From positions 1-64,000 of the forward strand of contig NZ_WJNG01000006.1 of the NCBI RefSeq assembly GCF_009649745.1: 64,000 nucleotides of DNA, given 5' to 3'. Source of the stretch: Aquibacillus halophilus (GTDB taxonomy: Bacteria; Bacillota; Bacilli; Bacillales; Amphibacillaceae). Position numbers and translations under genes: made by a program. Each line of letters begins with the position of its first letter. Position 1 is the first letter of the stretch. The notes under the pieces were generated by a model. The model saw only the letters and a list, made by a program, of their open reading frames with translations, did no database searches and was not told the origin of the DNA. Of this stretch, positions 26,576 through 35,895 are shown piece by piece.

Positions 26576-27221
26576 GCGAAGTCAGGTGAAAAATTTCAAG
26601 AAAAGGAACCTTGTGACATATACAAATCCTGATTCAATGATTTCAGATCAATTTCAAACTATCAAAACAAATATTAAATTCTTAACAGAGAAAAGAAAAA
26701 ATAAAGTTTTCTTAATAACCTCTCCAGGCTTGGGCGAGGGTAAATCAACCATATCCGCTAATTTAGCTGTCTCAATGTCTCAACAAAAGGAAAAAATCTT
26801 ATTAATCGATGCAAATTTACGGGAACCAATTATCCATACCATTTTTAAACTTTCAAATGATATGGGATTGACAGATGTACTACAAAGTAAAAATTTACTT
26901 TATAACGCAATTAATAAAAGTGGTATTGGAAATTTAGACGTCATGACTAGTGGGTCACATTCTCCTAATCCAGCAGAGTTAATAAGCCATGAGTGGATGA
27001 GGGAACTACTTAATACGTTGGCAGACTCGTACGATATGATACTAATTGATGCACCTAGTATTCTCAAATGGACGGAAACACGAATACTAGCAAATCTTAG
27101 TGATAGTGTTGTTCTTACGATAGTACGAGGTAAAACGGGAATAGAAAAGGCTGAAGAGGCAAGAAAAGTTTTGGATCTAGCACATGCAAATTTAGTTGGG
27201 GCAATTATAACTGAAAAATAG
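26562..27221 (+). CDS. epsB: BY-type protein tyrosine kinase, EpsB/CapB family
   Basis: The 219-residue protein has Walker A SPGLGEGKSTISANL (near residue 55), Walker A' ILLIDANLREP and Walker B-like DMILIDAPS. TTG at 26562 is preferred because GGGGTG (26550-26555) is well spaced; a GTG at 26553 is possible. The protein stops at VGAIITEK. The usual C-terminal tyrosine cluster is missing, so autophosphorylation there cannot occur as in EpsB/CapB relatives. Partner of the upstream modulator. EAR and a palindrome follow before epsC. Confidence 0.87.
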   Translation: MELNRRSQVKNFKKRNLVTYTNPDSMISDQFQTIKTNIKFLTEKRKNKVFLITSPGLGEGKSTISANLAVSMSQQKEKILLIDANLREPIIHTIFKLSNDMGLTDVLQSKNLLYNAINKSGIGNLDVMTSGSHSPNPAELISHEWMRELLNTLADSYDMILIDAPSILKWTETRILANLSDSVVLTIVRGKTGIEKAEEARKVLDLAHANLVGAIITEK

Positions 27222-27238
27222 AAAAGTTTAGATAAATT

Positions 27239-27254
27239 GTTCTTTATTGAGAAC
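27239..27254. promoter_or_regulatory. Perfect GTTCT-N6-AGAAC palindrome before EAR
   Basis: GTTCTTTATTGAGAAC lies 17 bases after the epsB stop codon. The top strand contains GTTCTTT, a match to the SinR consensus. The same first 15 bases recur at 59094-59108 ahead of the lasso genes. I see no convincing promoter just upstream, so it could be an internal roadblock site or part of RNA structure. Confidence 0.45.
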
Positions 27255-27284
27255 TACAGGTCTGTAATTAGCTTGTAGGTTCAT

Positions 27285-27412
27285 ATTATGGTGATGTCTA
27301 CTTACCTATATCAAATTGTAGGCACTCGGTCATGCTGTGGGTTGGAATCAACCTTAGATGCGTTCGTTGTCGAAAGTGTGACGTGAGGATGGGTTAAATG
27401 CCCATATTTTTT
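27285..27412 (+). ncRNA. EAR (epsC) processive-antitermination RNA element
   Basis: The stretch contains the conserved string GGCACTCGGTCATGCTGTGGG (27321 onward, less than its last base in any motif), then TTGGAATCAACC, GCGTTCGTTGTCGAAAGTGTGACG, and a closing ATGGG/CCCAT hairpin with ATTTTTT (27389-27412). EAR elements in Bacillales sit inside eps operons between epsB and epsC, exactly as here, and let RNA polymerase pass distal terminators. Ends are approximate; recognition is by pattern and location. Confidence 0.82.
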
Positions 27413-27567
27413 ATATTTTCACTTTAAACATTTACTTATGCGGCTTTATCACAAAGGCTATGTAAATAAGTGTTTAAATGACTTTATAATGGATGTTTTT
27501 GGTTGATATTTATAAAAATTTATATGCCAACAAGAACTAGAATCAAGTAGACAAAAGGGGGAAAGAA

Positions 27568-29397
27568 ATGACGTATCGACAACGGTTGTCATTGTTTATT
27601 ATTCTTGACTCATTTATCGTATTAATTGCAATATTTATAAGCAGCTTTCTTGTAGATGCAAGTATTTATGTGTTTACTGCGCCAGTGGTTATCAGTTCCA
27701 TTGTTATTCTATTAAGTCACCACTCATTTTCAATTTTCTATAAGTTATATAAGAAGGCTTGGGAGTACGCAAGCGTAGGTGAATTAATTATTATTTTTAA
27801 AATTGTTTCATTTTCAGTGCTATTTGCCGTTGGTTTTCAGCAAGTTTTGTTTCAACAAACATATTTTAGGTTACTCGCTGTTACCTGGCTGCTTCACATG
27901 ATGTTAATTGGTGGCTCTCGGTTTGTACTGAGAATGTATCGTATTTCAATTATTAATAATTCTAAAAATCAAAAAAGAACCCTAATTGTTGGTGCTGGTG
28001 CTGCAGGCACGATGGTAGCTAGACAACTTTTAAAAAATAATGATGGCCTATTACCAATCGCTTTCGTTGATGATAACTTTAAAAAACACCACCTAGATAT
28101 CATGGGAATACCGGTTTTAGGTAGTGTGAGTAGAATTGAGGACGTGGTTAAAGATTATGCAATAGAGAATATAATAATCTCAATTCCTTCACTTAGTAAA
28201 AAAGAATTAAATGATATATTTCGAGAGTGTGCAAAGACAAAAGCAAAGACGAAAATACTACCAATGTTAGAGGATTTGGTAACAGGTAAAGTATCTGTTA
28301 ACCAATTTCGTGATGTTCAGGTTGAAGATTTGTTGGGTAGAGATCAAGTTGATATGGATATCCAAGCCATTTCTGAATATGTTACTGAAAAAGTGGTTTT
28401 AGTAACTGGAGCTGGCGGCTCAATTGGATCAGAGATTGCTAGACAAATTTCGGAGTTTAACCCAAAGACATTAATTTTACTTGGGCATGGTGAAAATAGC
28501 ATATATTCAATTGAGATGGAATTAAGGGTAACTTTTAAGCATTCACCAATTGAGTTTATAACGGAGATTGCTGACTTGCAAGATGCTAATAAAATGTCAG
28601 ATGTATTTGGATATCACAAGCCCGATGTAGTTTATCATGCTGCAGCACATAAGCACGTACCTTTAATGGAGCGAAATCCTGAGGAGGCTGTTAAAAACAA
28701 TATCATTGGAACGAGGAATGCTGCAAAAGCAGCAGATTGGCATGGAGTAAAGACATTTGTCATGATTTCCACTGATAAAGCAGTAAATCCCACGAGTGTA
28801 ATGGGTGCAACTAAAAAGTTGGCAGAAATGGTTGTGCAAGGGATGGATAAACATAGTAAGACTAAATTTGTGGCGGTACGGTTTGGTAATGTGTTAGGGA
28901 GCAGGGGCAGTGTTATTCCTTTGTTTAAGAAACAAATCGAGACAGGTGGACCAGTTACCGTTACCCATCCAGACATGGTTAGGTATTTCATGACGATTCC
29001 TGAAGCGTCAAGGTTAGTGATCCAAGCGGGTACACTTGCTAAAGGCGGAGAGGTATTCGTTTTAGACATGGGTGAGCCAGTAAAAATAGTAGATCTTGCG
29101 AGCAATTTAATTAAACTTTCAGGTTATTCAACTGATGAAATCGGAATAGAATTCACAGGAATAAGACCAGGCGAAAAGTTGTTTGAAGAGCTTTTAAAAG
29201 CAGATGAGGTACAGGAGAAACAGGTGTACCCGAAGATATATATTGGAAAAACAGCAACCCTTTATTTGGATGAGATTGATGAAATTATTAACACATATGT
29301 TAATTTCGATAGAGATTCGCTAAGAGAGTACCTAGTGAACTTGGCAAATGGAAAAGTGGCGTTGCAGCAAAAACCATTTATGTCAGCATCTAGTTAG
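27568..29397 (+). CDS. epsC: NDP-sugar 4,6-dehydratase, membrane type (EpsC/CapD/PglF family)
   Basis: The 609-residue protein has four hydrophobic segments (residues 8-115), then a first Rossmann-like domain with LIVGAGAAGTMVARQLL (about 137-153). The catalytic SDR domain has TGAGGSIGSEIARQI (about 282-296) and the ISTDKAVNPTSVMGATKK active-site region. PglF/EpsC enzymes convert UDP-GlcNAc to the 4-keto-6-deoxy sugar, which the epsN aminotransferase and epsM acetyltransferase turn into UDP-diacetylbacillosamine or a similar sugar. It is the first gene after EAR. Confidence 0.92.
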   Translation: MTYRQRLSLFIILDSFIVLIAIFISSFLVDASIYVFTAPVVISSIVILLSHHSFSIFYKLYKKAWEYASVGELIIIFKIVSFSVLFAVGFQQVLFQQTYFRLLAVTWLLHMMLIGGSRFVLRMYRISIINNSKNQKRTLIVGAGAAGTMVARQLLKNNDGLLPIAFVDDNFKKHHLDIMGIPVLGSVSRIEDVVKDYAIENIIISIPSLSKKELNDIFRECAKTKAKTKILPMLEDLVTGKVSVNQFRDVQVEDLLGRDQVDMDIQAISEYVTEKVVLVTGAGGSIGSEIARQISEFNPKTLILLGHGENSIYSIEMELRVTFKHSPIEFITEIADLQDANKMSDVFGYHKPDVVYHAAAHKHVPLMERNPEEAVKNNIIGTRNAAKAADWHGVKTFVMISTDKAVNPTSVMGATKKLAEMVVQGMDKHSKTKFVAVRFGNVLGSRGSVIPLFKKQIETGGPVTVTHPDMVRYFMTIPEASRLVIQAGTLAKGGEVFVLDMGEPVKIVDLASNLIKLSGYSTDEIGIEFTGIRPGEKLFEELLKADEVQEKQVYPKIYIGKTATLYLDEIDEIINTYVNFDRDSLREYLVNLANGKVALQQKPFMSASS

Positions 29398-29411
29398 AGG
29401 AGTGTGAATGA

Positions 29412-30290
29412 ATGAAAGTAAGAAAAGCAATCATACCAGCAGCAGGTTTAGGAACAAGGTTTCTTCCAGCAACAAAAGCGATGCCGAAAGAGATGCTACC
29501 AATTGTAGATAAGCCAACGATCCAGTACATAGTTGAAGAGGCAATCGAATCAGGTATTGAAGATATTATTATTGTAACAGGTAAAGGTAAAAGGGCAATT
29601 GAGGACCACTTCGACAACTCATTCGAATTAGAGCAAAATTTGTTTAATAAAGGGAAGTTTGATTTATTAAGCGAAGTCCAAAAATCTTCGAAACTAGTAG
29701 ATATACATTATATTCGTCAAAAAGAGCCTAAGGGATTGGGTCACGCCATTTGGTGTGCACGTAAGTTTATAGGTAACGAACCTTTTGCAGTGCTATTAGG
29801 TGATGATATTGTCAGATCGGATGTGCCGTGTTTAAAGCAACTGATAGATCAATATAACCGTTATCATGCATCAATTTTAGGAGTACAAAAGGTTAAAGAA
29901 AATGAGGTGTCTAGGTACGGTATTGTCGACGGGACTATGATTTCTAATCGGTTTTACAACGTACATAATCTTGTGGAAAAGCCAAAACAAAATGAGACCC
30001 CATCAAATTTAGCAATCCTAGGTCGTTATATTCTCAGTTCTAGTATTTTTTCAATATTAGAAAATCAAACACCTGGTACTGGCGATGAAATACAGTTAAC
30101 AGATGCCATTGCCGAATTGAATAAACACGAAGAAGTTTATGCCTATGATTTTGAAGGTCGAAGATACGACGTTGGAGAAAAATTAGGATTTATCCGAACA
30201 ACGATTGACTTCGCATTGGAACGAGAAGAGTTGCGTGAAGATTTATTAGAGTATCTTTCTATTATAGTAGAGAAAGAGTTGATGAGGTAG
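29412..30290 (+). CDS. galU: UTP-glucose-1-phosphate uridylyltransferase
   Basis: The 292-residue nucleotidyltransferase has the signature [21 protein letters not shown] (split here as [12 protein letters not shown] and KAMPKEML) at residues 7-28. [15 protein letters not shown] and the later LVEKP and [12 protein letters not shown] motifs are present. It makes UDP-glucose from UTP and glucose-1-phosphate for the polymer and for GalE. This is an extra gene compared with the Bacillus subtilis eps operon. It sits 14 bases after epsC. Confidence 0.93.
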   Translation: MKVRKAIIPAAGLGTRFLPATKAMPKEMLPIVDKPTIQYIVEEAIESGIEDIIIVTGKGKRAIEDHFDNSFELEQNLFNKGKFDLLSEVQKSSKLVDIHYIRQKEPKGLGHAIWCARKFIGNEPFAVLLGDDIVRSDVPCLKQLIDQYNRYHASILGVQKVKENEVSRYGIVDGTMISNRFYNVHNLVEKPKQNETPSNLAILGRYILSSSIFSILENQTPGTGDEIQLTDAIAELNKHEEVYAYDFEGRRYDVGEKLGFIRTTIDFALEREELREDLLEYLSIIVEKELMR

Positions 30291-30309
30291 ATAGGATAGG
30301 TGATTAATT

Positions 30310-31464
30310 ATGGCTAAGAAAATACTATTTTGCGCAACAGTTGATTACCACTTCGAATTATTTCATTTACCATATATGAAGTGGTTTAAAGATCAAGGGT
30401 GGCAGGTTGATGTGGCAGCACTTGGAGAAATTAAACTACTATATACAGATAATAAGTACAACATTCCAATCCAACGATCACCATTTAATAAAAAAAATCT
30501 ACAGGCTTATAAGAAACTAAAGAACATCATTGATGAAGGGGATTATACTATTATTCATTGTCATACTCCAATAGGAGGGGGACTTACTCGTCTTGCTGCC
30601 AAGGGTGCTAGGGAACGGGGAACGAAGGTCATTTACACAGCTCACGGTTTTCACTTTTGTAAAGGCGCGCCTCTAATCAATTGGCTTGTCTACTACCCTA
30701 TTGAAAAATTTCTTTCTAGAATTACCGATACATTAATTACTATTAATAAAGAAGATTACCGATTAGCAGTTAAACATAAGTTTAAGGCTGGGAATATTAA
30801 ACAGGTCCATGGTGTTGGCGTAAATACTGACCATTTCAAGCCGTTAGATGTAAACCAAAAAAACGAAATGAAGAAGTCATTTGGCTATCAGCCGAATGAC
30901 TTCTTATTATTTTACGCAGCGGAGTTCAATAATAATAAAAACCAAAAATTCCTACTTCAATCGTTGGCTCTAATTAAAAATGACGTTCCCGGTGCAAGGC
31001 TTGTACTTGCTGGTGAAGGGGCATTACTAGAGAATTGCCGTGAATTAGCTATAGCGCTTGGGATAGGTCACATGGTCGATTTTTTAGGTTACCAGAAGAA
31101 CATTCAGCAGCTTGTTTCAATTTGTGATGTGGCGGTGGCATCCAGTCTTCGTGAAGGTTTGCCAGTCAATATTATGGAAGCGATGAGCTGTGGGCTTCCT
31201 ATAGTAGCTGTCAATAATAGAGGACACCGGGAGCTTGTACAAAATAATAAAAATGGTTGGCTCGTGGAGCACGATGATAAAAAAAGGTTTTCCAATAAGA
31301 TAAAGATGCTCGAAAGTGTTCCAGATCTAAAGGTGAAGCTAGGGAAAAATGGCCGTGAGATGATATTGAAAACTTACAGTTCAAGTAAAGTATTGTCTGA
31401 AATAAGCAAAATTTATAGTGTATATATGATTGAAGAGGAGGAGCCAGAATGGTCAGTCCATTAA
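30310..31464 (+). CDS. epsD: GT4 glycosyltransferase, EpsD-like
   Basis: The 384-residue GT-B enzyme has an N-terminal acceptor domain starting ILFCATVDYHFELFHLPYMKWF and HCHTPIGGGLTRLAAK. The donor domain has VDFLGYQKNI and the SLREGLPVNIMEAMSCGLPIVA motif with the conserved Glu pair. The order and start resemble EpsD, which acts after the initiating sugar. It overlaps the next transferase gene by 16 bases. The donor sugar is not predictable. Confidence 0.88.
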   Translation: MAKKILFCATVDYHFELFHLPYMKWFKDQGWQVDVAALGEIKLLYTDNKYNIPIQRSPFNKKNLQAYKKLKNIIDEGDYTIIHCHTPIGGGLTRLAAKGARERGTKVIYTAHGFHFCKGAPLINWLVYYPIEKFLSRITDTLITINKEDYRLAVKHKFKAGNIKQVHGVGVNTDHFKPLDVNQKNEMKKSFGYQPNDFLLFYAAEFNNNKNQKFLLQSLALIKNDVPGARLVLAGEGALLENCRELAIALGIGHMVDFLGYQKNIQQLVSICDVAVASSLREGLPVNIMEAMSCGLPIVAVNNRGHRELVQNNKNGWLVEHDDKKRFSNKIKMLESVPDLKVKLGKNGREMILKTYSSSKVLSEISKIYSVYMIEEEEPEWSVH

Positions 31465-32567
31465 GGGTACTTCATGTTGTAGTCAATATGAACCGTGGTG
31501 GAGCCGAAACTTTAATTATGAACCTCTATCGGAATATTGATCGGTCAAAGGTTCAATTTGACTTCTTAACTTGTAAACAAGGAATCTTTGATTCTGAAAT
31601 TGTTGCAATGGGTGGGAAGGTTCATCGGATCCCTTATCTAACTGATGTAGGACATTTAAATTACAAACGTATGTTAGAAGAGTTTTTTAAAACAAATAAT
31701 CAATACAAAATTGTTCATTCTCATATGGACAAAATGAGTGGACTTGTTCTTCGAGCAGCAAAAAAAGAAAATATACCTGTAAGGATCGCGCATAGTCACA
31801 ACACAAGAAGCGAAGGGGCTTTACCTTCGAGAACCTATAAATGGTACACAGGTAGATATATCAATAATAATGCCACTCATTTATTTGGATGTTCTATCAT
31901 GGCATCTAAGTGGTTGTTTGGTAAAAGAGCAAATGAAGCTTTTATCTTAAAAAATGGTATAGATACGTTCCAATTTCAATACTCTTCCACAAGAAGGGAG
32001 AAAATTAGAAAAGAACTAAATATTAATAAAGATACTTTAGTGTTGGGTCATGTCGGTAGGTTTTCTTCTCAAAAAAATCACTTTTTCCTATTGGAAGTTT
32101 TTGCGAATCTTATTAAGAACATACCAAACACTGTATTGATCTTAGTAGGTGATGGTTCACTAAAACAGAAGATTATCGAAAGGATAAAGAAATTAAACTT
32201 AGACGATAAAGTTAAAGTACTAGGTGTTAGAGAAGATATAAGTTTATTGCTACAATCATTTGATTTATTTGTTTTTCCTTCTATACATGAAGGCTTGCCG
32301 GTTACTTTAGTTGAGGCGCAGGGGGCTGGCTTGCCTTGTGTGATTTCCGATTCAATCACGAAGGAAGTTGATATGGAGATTGGATTGGTTCATTCTTTAC
32401 CCATCAATGACTGTAGTATTTGGGTGAAGAAGATAACCCAAATAGCAAATAATAACTATTCTAGAGGGATTTCAGATAAATCTTTTGTCCTAAGAGGCTA
32501 TGACATCAAGAAGACTGCAGTTCAAACACAATTGTCTTATCTAACGTTAGGTGAGAAAGCTATATGA
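31449..32567 (+). CDS. epsF: GT4 glycosyltransferase, EpsF-like
   Basis: The 372-residue enzyme starts VLHVVVNMNRGGAETLIMNLYR, the EpsF pattern. It carries HSHMDKMSG, the GHVGRFSSQKNH donor-domain entry and FPSIHEGLPVTLVEAQGAGLP. It adds a sugar to the lipid-linked repeat on the inner face of the membrane. It overlaps both neighbours (16 and 4 bases), showing tight translational linkage. A close paralogue is encoded at 38733-39887. Confidence 0.88.
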   Translation: MVSPLRVLHVVVNMNRGGAETLIMNLYRNIDRSKVQFDFLTCKQGIFDSEIVAMGGKVHRIPYLTDVGHLNYKRMLEEFFKTNNQYKIVHSHMDKMSGLVLRAAKKENIPVRIAHSHNTRSEGALPSRTYKWYTGRYINNNATHLFGCSIMASKWLFGKRANEAFILKNGIDTFQFQYSSTRREKIRKELNINKDTLVLGHVGRFSSQKNHFFLLEVFANLIKNIPNTVLILVGDGSLKQKIIERIKKLNLDDKVKVLGVREDISLLLQSFDLFVFPSIHEGLPVTLVEAQGAGLPCVISDSITKEVDMEIGLVHSLPINDCSIWVKKITQIANNNYSRGISDKSFVLRGYDIKKTAVQTQLSYLTLGEKAI

Positions 32568-33448
32568 AAAAGTTAACAGTATTTACACCGACATATAATA
32601 GAGCATATTGTCTTGTCACTTGTTATGAAGGTTTTAAAAATCAATCATCCAAAGATTTTATTTGGTTAATTATTGACGATGGATCTACTGACAATACGGA
32701 GGATCTTGTGAGTGGATGGATAAAGGAAAATACAATTGAAATAAGGTATTACAAACAAAAAAACCAAGGAATGCATGGGGCCCATAACACAGCATATAAA
32801 CTAATCGACTCAGAGTTGAATGTATGTATTGATTCGGATGACTATATGCCTAAGGATGCTATTGAGAAGATACTCATTTTTTGGAATGAATATGGGAATG
32901 ATAACGTCAGTGGAATAGTTGGTTTAGATTCATATACTGATGGTCGCATTATTGGAACAGAACTTCCTCAACAATTAAATAGCTCTACTTTATTTGATCT
33001 ATATCATAAATACGGGGTAGTTGGCGATAAAAAGCTCGTCTATCGATCTGAGCTGACCAAAAAGTATCCTTATCCAATCTTTAGTGGTGAGAAGTATGTA
33101 GGACTTGCATACAAATATCACATGTTAGATAAGGATTATCAATTATTGTTAATGAATGAAGTGCTATGTTGTGTAGAATATCTAGCCGATGGGTCATCCA
33201 AAAACATGTTAAGACAATATCGTAATAATCCAAGAGGCTTTGCTTTTTACCGACGAGAATTGATGAAATTACCATTTACTAATGGAATTTTTAAATACAG
33301 GCAAGCTATACATTTCGTGTCTAGTAGTTTAATGAGTAGAAACTGGTTATTTATAAAAGAAACACCCCAAAAAATCCTAACTATTCTAGCAATACCATTA
33401 GGAATATTGCTGTTTTTTTATGTTACAACGAGAACAAGAGTTGCTTAA
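32564..33448 (+). CDS. GT2 family glycosyltransferase with C-terminal membrane helix
   Basis: The 294-residue GT-A enzyme has LTVFTPTYNRAYCL at the N-terminus, IIDDGSTDNTEDL, and the DxD-type metal site CIDSDDYMP (about residues 86-94). A hydrophobic segment (LTILAIPLGILLFFYV) near the C-terminus probably anchors it to the membrane. It occupies the position of EpsE in the B. subtilis operon, but I see no basis for assigning clutch activity. Confidence 0.87.
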   Translation: MKKLTVFTPTYNRAYCLVTCYEGFKNQSSKDFIWLIIDDGSTDNTEDLVSGWIKENTIEIRYYKQKNQGMHGAHNTAYKLIDSELNVCIDSDDYMPKDAIEKILIFWNEYGNDNVSGIVGLDSYTDGRIIGTELPQQLNSSTLFDLYHKYGVVGDKKLVYRSELTKKYPYPIFSGEKYVGLAYKYHMLDKDYQLLLMNEVLCCVEYLADGSSKNMLRQYRNNPRGFAFYRRELMKLPFTNGIFKYRQAIHFVSSSLMSRNWLFIKETPQKILTILAIPLGILLFFYVTTRTRVA

Positions 33449-33492
33449 AATTACTAGATTCTAAACTCTTGTTTTACGAAAGGAATTTTTAT

Positions 33493-34566
33493 ATGACTCT
33501 TCTTTGGGTTAATCTTATTGTAGTTTTTACATTTGCTTTTTTTGCAAGATACGCAGCAACTCCAAGTATCAACATACCCGCACAGATTAAACCAAATAAG
33601 GTTCTAATATTTGGAGCACTGTTGTCTTTAATTGTCACCTCAGGTTTTCGATCAGGTGTTGGGGACACGGGCGCTTATAAACATATTTACGTAATAAATG
33701 ATTTTACTTGGGAATTCATCAAATCCCAAAATGATATAGGCTTTGGTATCCTACAGATGGTTTTAAAAAAATATGTATCGGAAGATCCTCAAATATTAAT
33801 ATTTACTACTGCACTGATTACAAATTTGCTGGTAGTATCTGTATTATACAATTATTCCAGAATGATTGAGTTAAGCTTGTATGTTTACATTACTGGTGGC
33901 TTATTTTTGGTATCAATGAATGGAATTAGACAAGCGCTAGCTGCTGCGATAGTTTTCACTGCGACAAAGTTTTTAATAGATGGTAATTTTAAAATGTATT
34001 TTTTAATCGTAATCTTTGCTTCCTTTTTTCATCAAACTGCTCTTATTTTATTGCCTTTTTATTTTTTGGCGAGGCTAAAGGCCTGGTCAAAAGCAACTGT
34101 TGCCCTTATTGCTTTTGCAGTAATTATCGTAATAGGATTTGACATGTTCTCTACATTTTTGTTTTCTGTGATTGCTAATACCCAATATGGAGTGTATAAA
34201 GATTTTGACGAAGGTGGTGCAAATATTTTAAGGGTTGCAGTTGCCGCAGTACCGATTGCAGTCGCGTACCTAGGAAGAAGTAAACTAAGAAAAGTATTTC
34301 CTGAAAGTGATTATATTGTCAATATGGCTTTACTTGGGTTCATAGTCATGATTATTGCAACACAAAATTGGGTTTTTGCTAGATTCTCAATTTATTTTGG
34401 GTTATATCAATTAATCTTGATTTCTTGGATTGTTAAGATATTCAAAGAAAGAGACCAAAGCCTAATTTACTATGGAATTATCATTTGCTATTTTGGCTAT
34501 TATTATTATGAGAATGTAATAACGTTAAATATTATATATAGAAATACCTTCTTAATAGGAGGTTAG
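33493..34566 (+). CDS. epsG: EpsG-family polysaccharide polymerase
   Basis: The 357-residue membrane protein has ten or so hydrophobic segments, in the EpsG/Wzy-like family. SGFRSGVGDTGAYKHIY and NGIRQALAAAIVFTAT are the recognisable cytosolic or extracellular loop motifs. ATG at 33493 with GAAAGGA about 8 bases upstream is chosen over an upstream in-frame TTG (33469). It probably joins repeat units outside the membrane. A terminator follows immediately. Confidence 0.88.
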   Translation: MTLLWVNLIVVFTFAFFARYAATPSINIPAQIKPNKVLIFGALLSLIVTSGFRSGVGDTGAYKHIYVINDFTWEFIKSQNDIGFGILQMVLKKYVSEDPQILIFTTALITNLLVVSVLYNYSRMIELSLYVYITGGLFLVSMNGIRQALAAAIVFTATKFLIDGNFKMYFLIVIFASFFHQTALILLPFYFLARLKAWSKATVALIAFAVIIVIGFDMFSTFLFSVIANTQYGVYKDFDEGGANILRVAVAAVPIAVAYLGRSKLRKVFPESDYIVNMALLGFIVMIIATQNWVFARFSIYFGLYQLILISWIVKIFKERDQSLIYYGIIICYFGYYYYENVITLNIIYRNTFLIGG

Positions 34567-34568
34567 TT

Positions 34569-34604
34569 AACTAACTTGAACAGTTGTTTTAGTTAGTTTT
34601 TTTT
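34569..34604 (+). terminator. Intrinsic terminator inside the EPS operon
   Basis: AACTAACT (34569-34576) pairs with AGTTAGTT (34591-34598), followed by six further T. It lies 3 bases after the epsG stop codon and 30 bases before galE. Without antitermination it would cut off the second half of the locus. Confidence 0.8.
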
Positions 34605-34634
34605 ATTTCTTAAAATCGGAAGGGGGAATAATAC

Positions 34635-35681
34635 ATGGCAATTCTTGTAACCGGTGGCGCCGGATACATTGGGAGTCACACTTGTGTGGAGTTATTAAAA
34701 AGTGGCTATGAAGTAATTGTTGTCGATAATTTTTCTAACAGTAATCCAGAATCAATCAATAGAGTTCAAGAGATAACAGGTAAACAACTAAGAATGTATG
34801 AGGTTGATTTGCTAGACCAGTCAGGATTGGAACGAGTTTTTAAAGAAAATGACATTGAAGCTGTCATTCATTTCGCTGGACTTAAAGCTGTTGGCGAGTC
34901 GGTTACAGTACCACTTAAATATTATCAAAACAATGTGACGGGTACGATTATACTTTGTGAATTGATGAGGAAATATCAAGTTAAAAGGCTTGTATTCAGT
35001 TCATCAGCAACGGTTTATGGAGTATCTGAGAAAGTGCCAATCTCTGAAGAAGAAATACTTAGCTCAGTAAATCCGTACGGCAGAACCAAGCATCTAATAG
35101 AACAATTGTTACAGGATTTATATGACTCTGATCACGAATGGAACATTGCCTTGTTGAGATACTTCAACCCAATTGGTGCTCATGAAAGTGGACGTATTGG
35201 TGAAGATCCAAATGGTATTCCAAATAACTTGGTACCATACATTTCACAAGTAGCTATTGGAAAGCTAAAAAGCCTTTATATTTTTGGTAATGATTATCCT
35301 ACAAAAGATGGTACGGGTGTTCGAGATTATATCCATGTAGTTGATTTAGCAATTGGCCATCTAAAAGCTTTAGAAAAAGTACAGTCTGCCATTGGTGTAG
35401 AAGCCTATAACCTTGGAACAGGTAAAGGTCACAGTGTGTTAGAGATGGTTGAGGCTTTTGAAAAAGCTTCTGGGAAGAAAGTTCCTTATATGATGGTTCA
35501 ACGAAGAGTCGGAGACTCAGCTATTTGTTATGCTAATCCGAGTAAAGCAAGCGAACAGCTGGGATGGAAGGCTGAGAGAGATATTGATTTAATGTGTATT
35601 GACACCTGGAGATGGCAACAAAACAACCCAAATGGTTATCAAGAGAACAAGGAAAATAAACTAATGCATAAGCAGTACTAA
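34635..35681 (+). CDS. galE: UDP-glucose 4-epimerase
   Basis: The 348-residue extended SDR has the NAD loop [17 protein letters not shown] (residues 5-21), the [11 protein letters not shown] loop, SSSATVYG and catalytic Y-x3-K in [23 protein letters not shown] and the C-terminal [16 protein letters not shown] are typical of GalE. It interconverts UDP-glucose and UDP-galactose for the polymer. A strong GGAAGGGGG site precedes the ATG. It is the first gene after the internal terminator. Confidence 0.93.
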   Translation: MAILVTGGAGYIGSHTCVELLKSGYEVIVVDNFSNSNPESINRVQEITGKQLRMYEVDLLDQSGLERVFKENDIEAVIHFAGLKAVGESVTVPLKYYQNNVTGTIILCELMRKYQVKRLVFSSSATVYGVSEKVPISEEEILSSVNPYGRTKHLIEQLLQDLYDSDHEWNIALLRYFNPIGAHESGRIGEDPNGIPNNLVPYISQVAIGKLKSLYIFGNDYPTKDGTGVRDYIHVVDLAIGHLKALEKVQSAIGVEAYNLGTGKGHSVLEMVEAFEKASGKKVPYMMVQRRVGDSAICYANPSKASEQLGWKAERDIDLMCIDTWRWQQNNPNGYQENKENKLMHKQY

Positions 35682-35711
35682 TTTTTAATAGTGTTCAGAG
35701 TGGGGTAAAGG

Positions 35712-35822
35712 ATGAGTATTTCAATCAATATAACGAAAACAGACTTAAAAGAGATGTTACTAACTATCTACAAAAAAGGAAACGAATCAACAAGTATTAG
35801 TGCGCTCGAGGGTTATCATTGA
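35712..35822 (+). CDS. Short frame, 36 residues, possible remnant
   Basis: ATG 35712 with GGGGTAAAGG upstream opens a 36-codon frame (MSISINITKTDLKEM and onward, ending SALEGYH). The start context is good, but I recognise no family. The rest of the gap between galE and epsL is empty. It may be the N-terminal remnant of a lost gene or a small functional peptide. Confidence 0.35.
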   Translation: MSISINITKTDLKEMLLTIYKKGNESTSISALEGYH

Positions 35823-35895
35823 GTTCAAAGAGAGCATATTGATGAGGGTAAGCTAAAAGGTTAGATAATCTGTTAATAAGAATTGGGGTTATGTC

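Noticed and set aside
28635-29105. 156-codon minus-strand frame within epsC
   Set aside because: Antisense shadow of the conserved SDR domain; no start signal.
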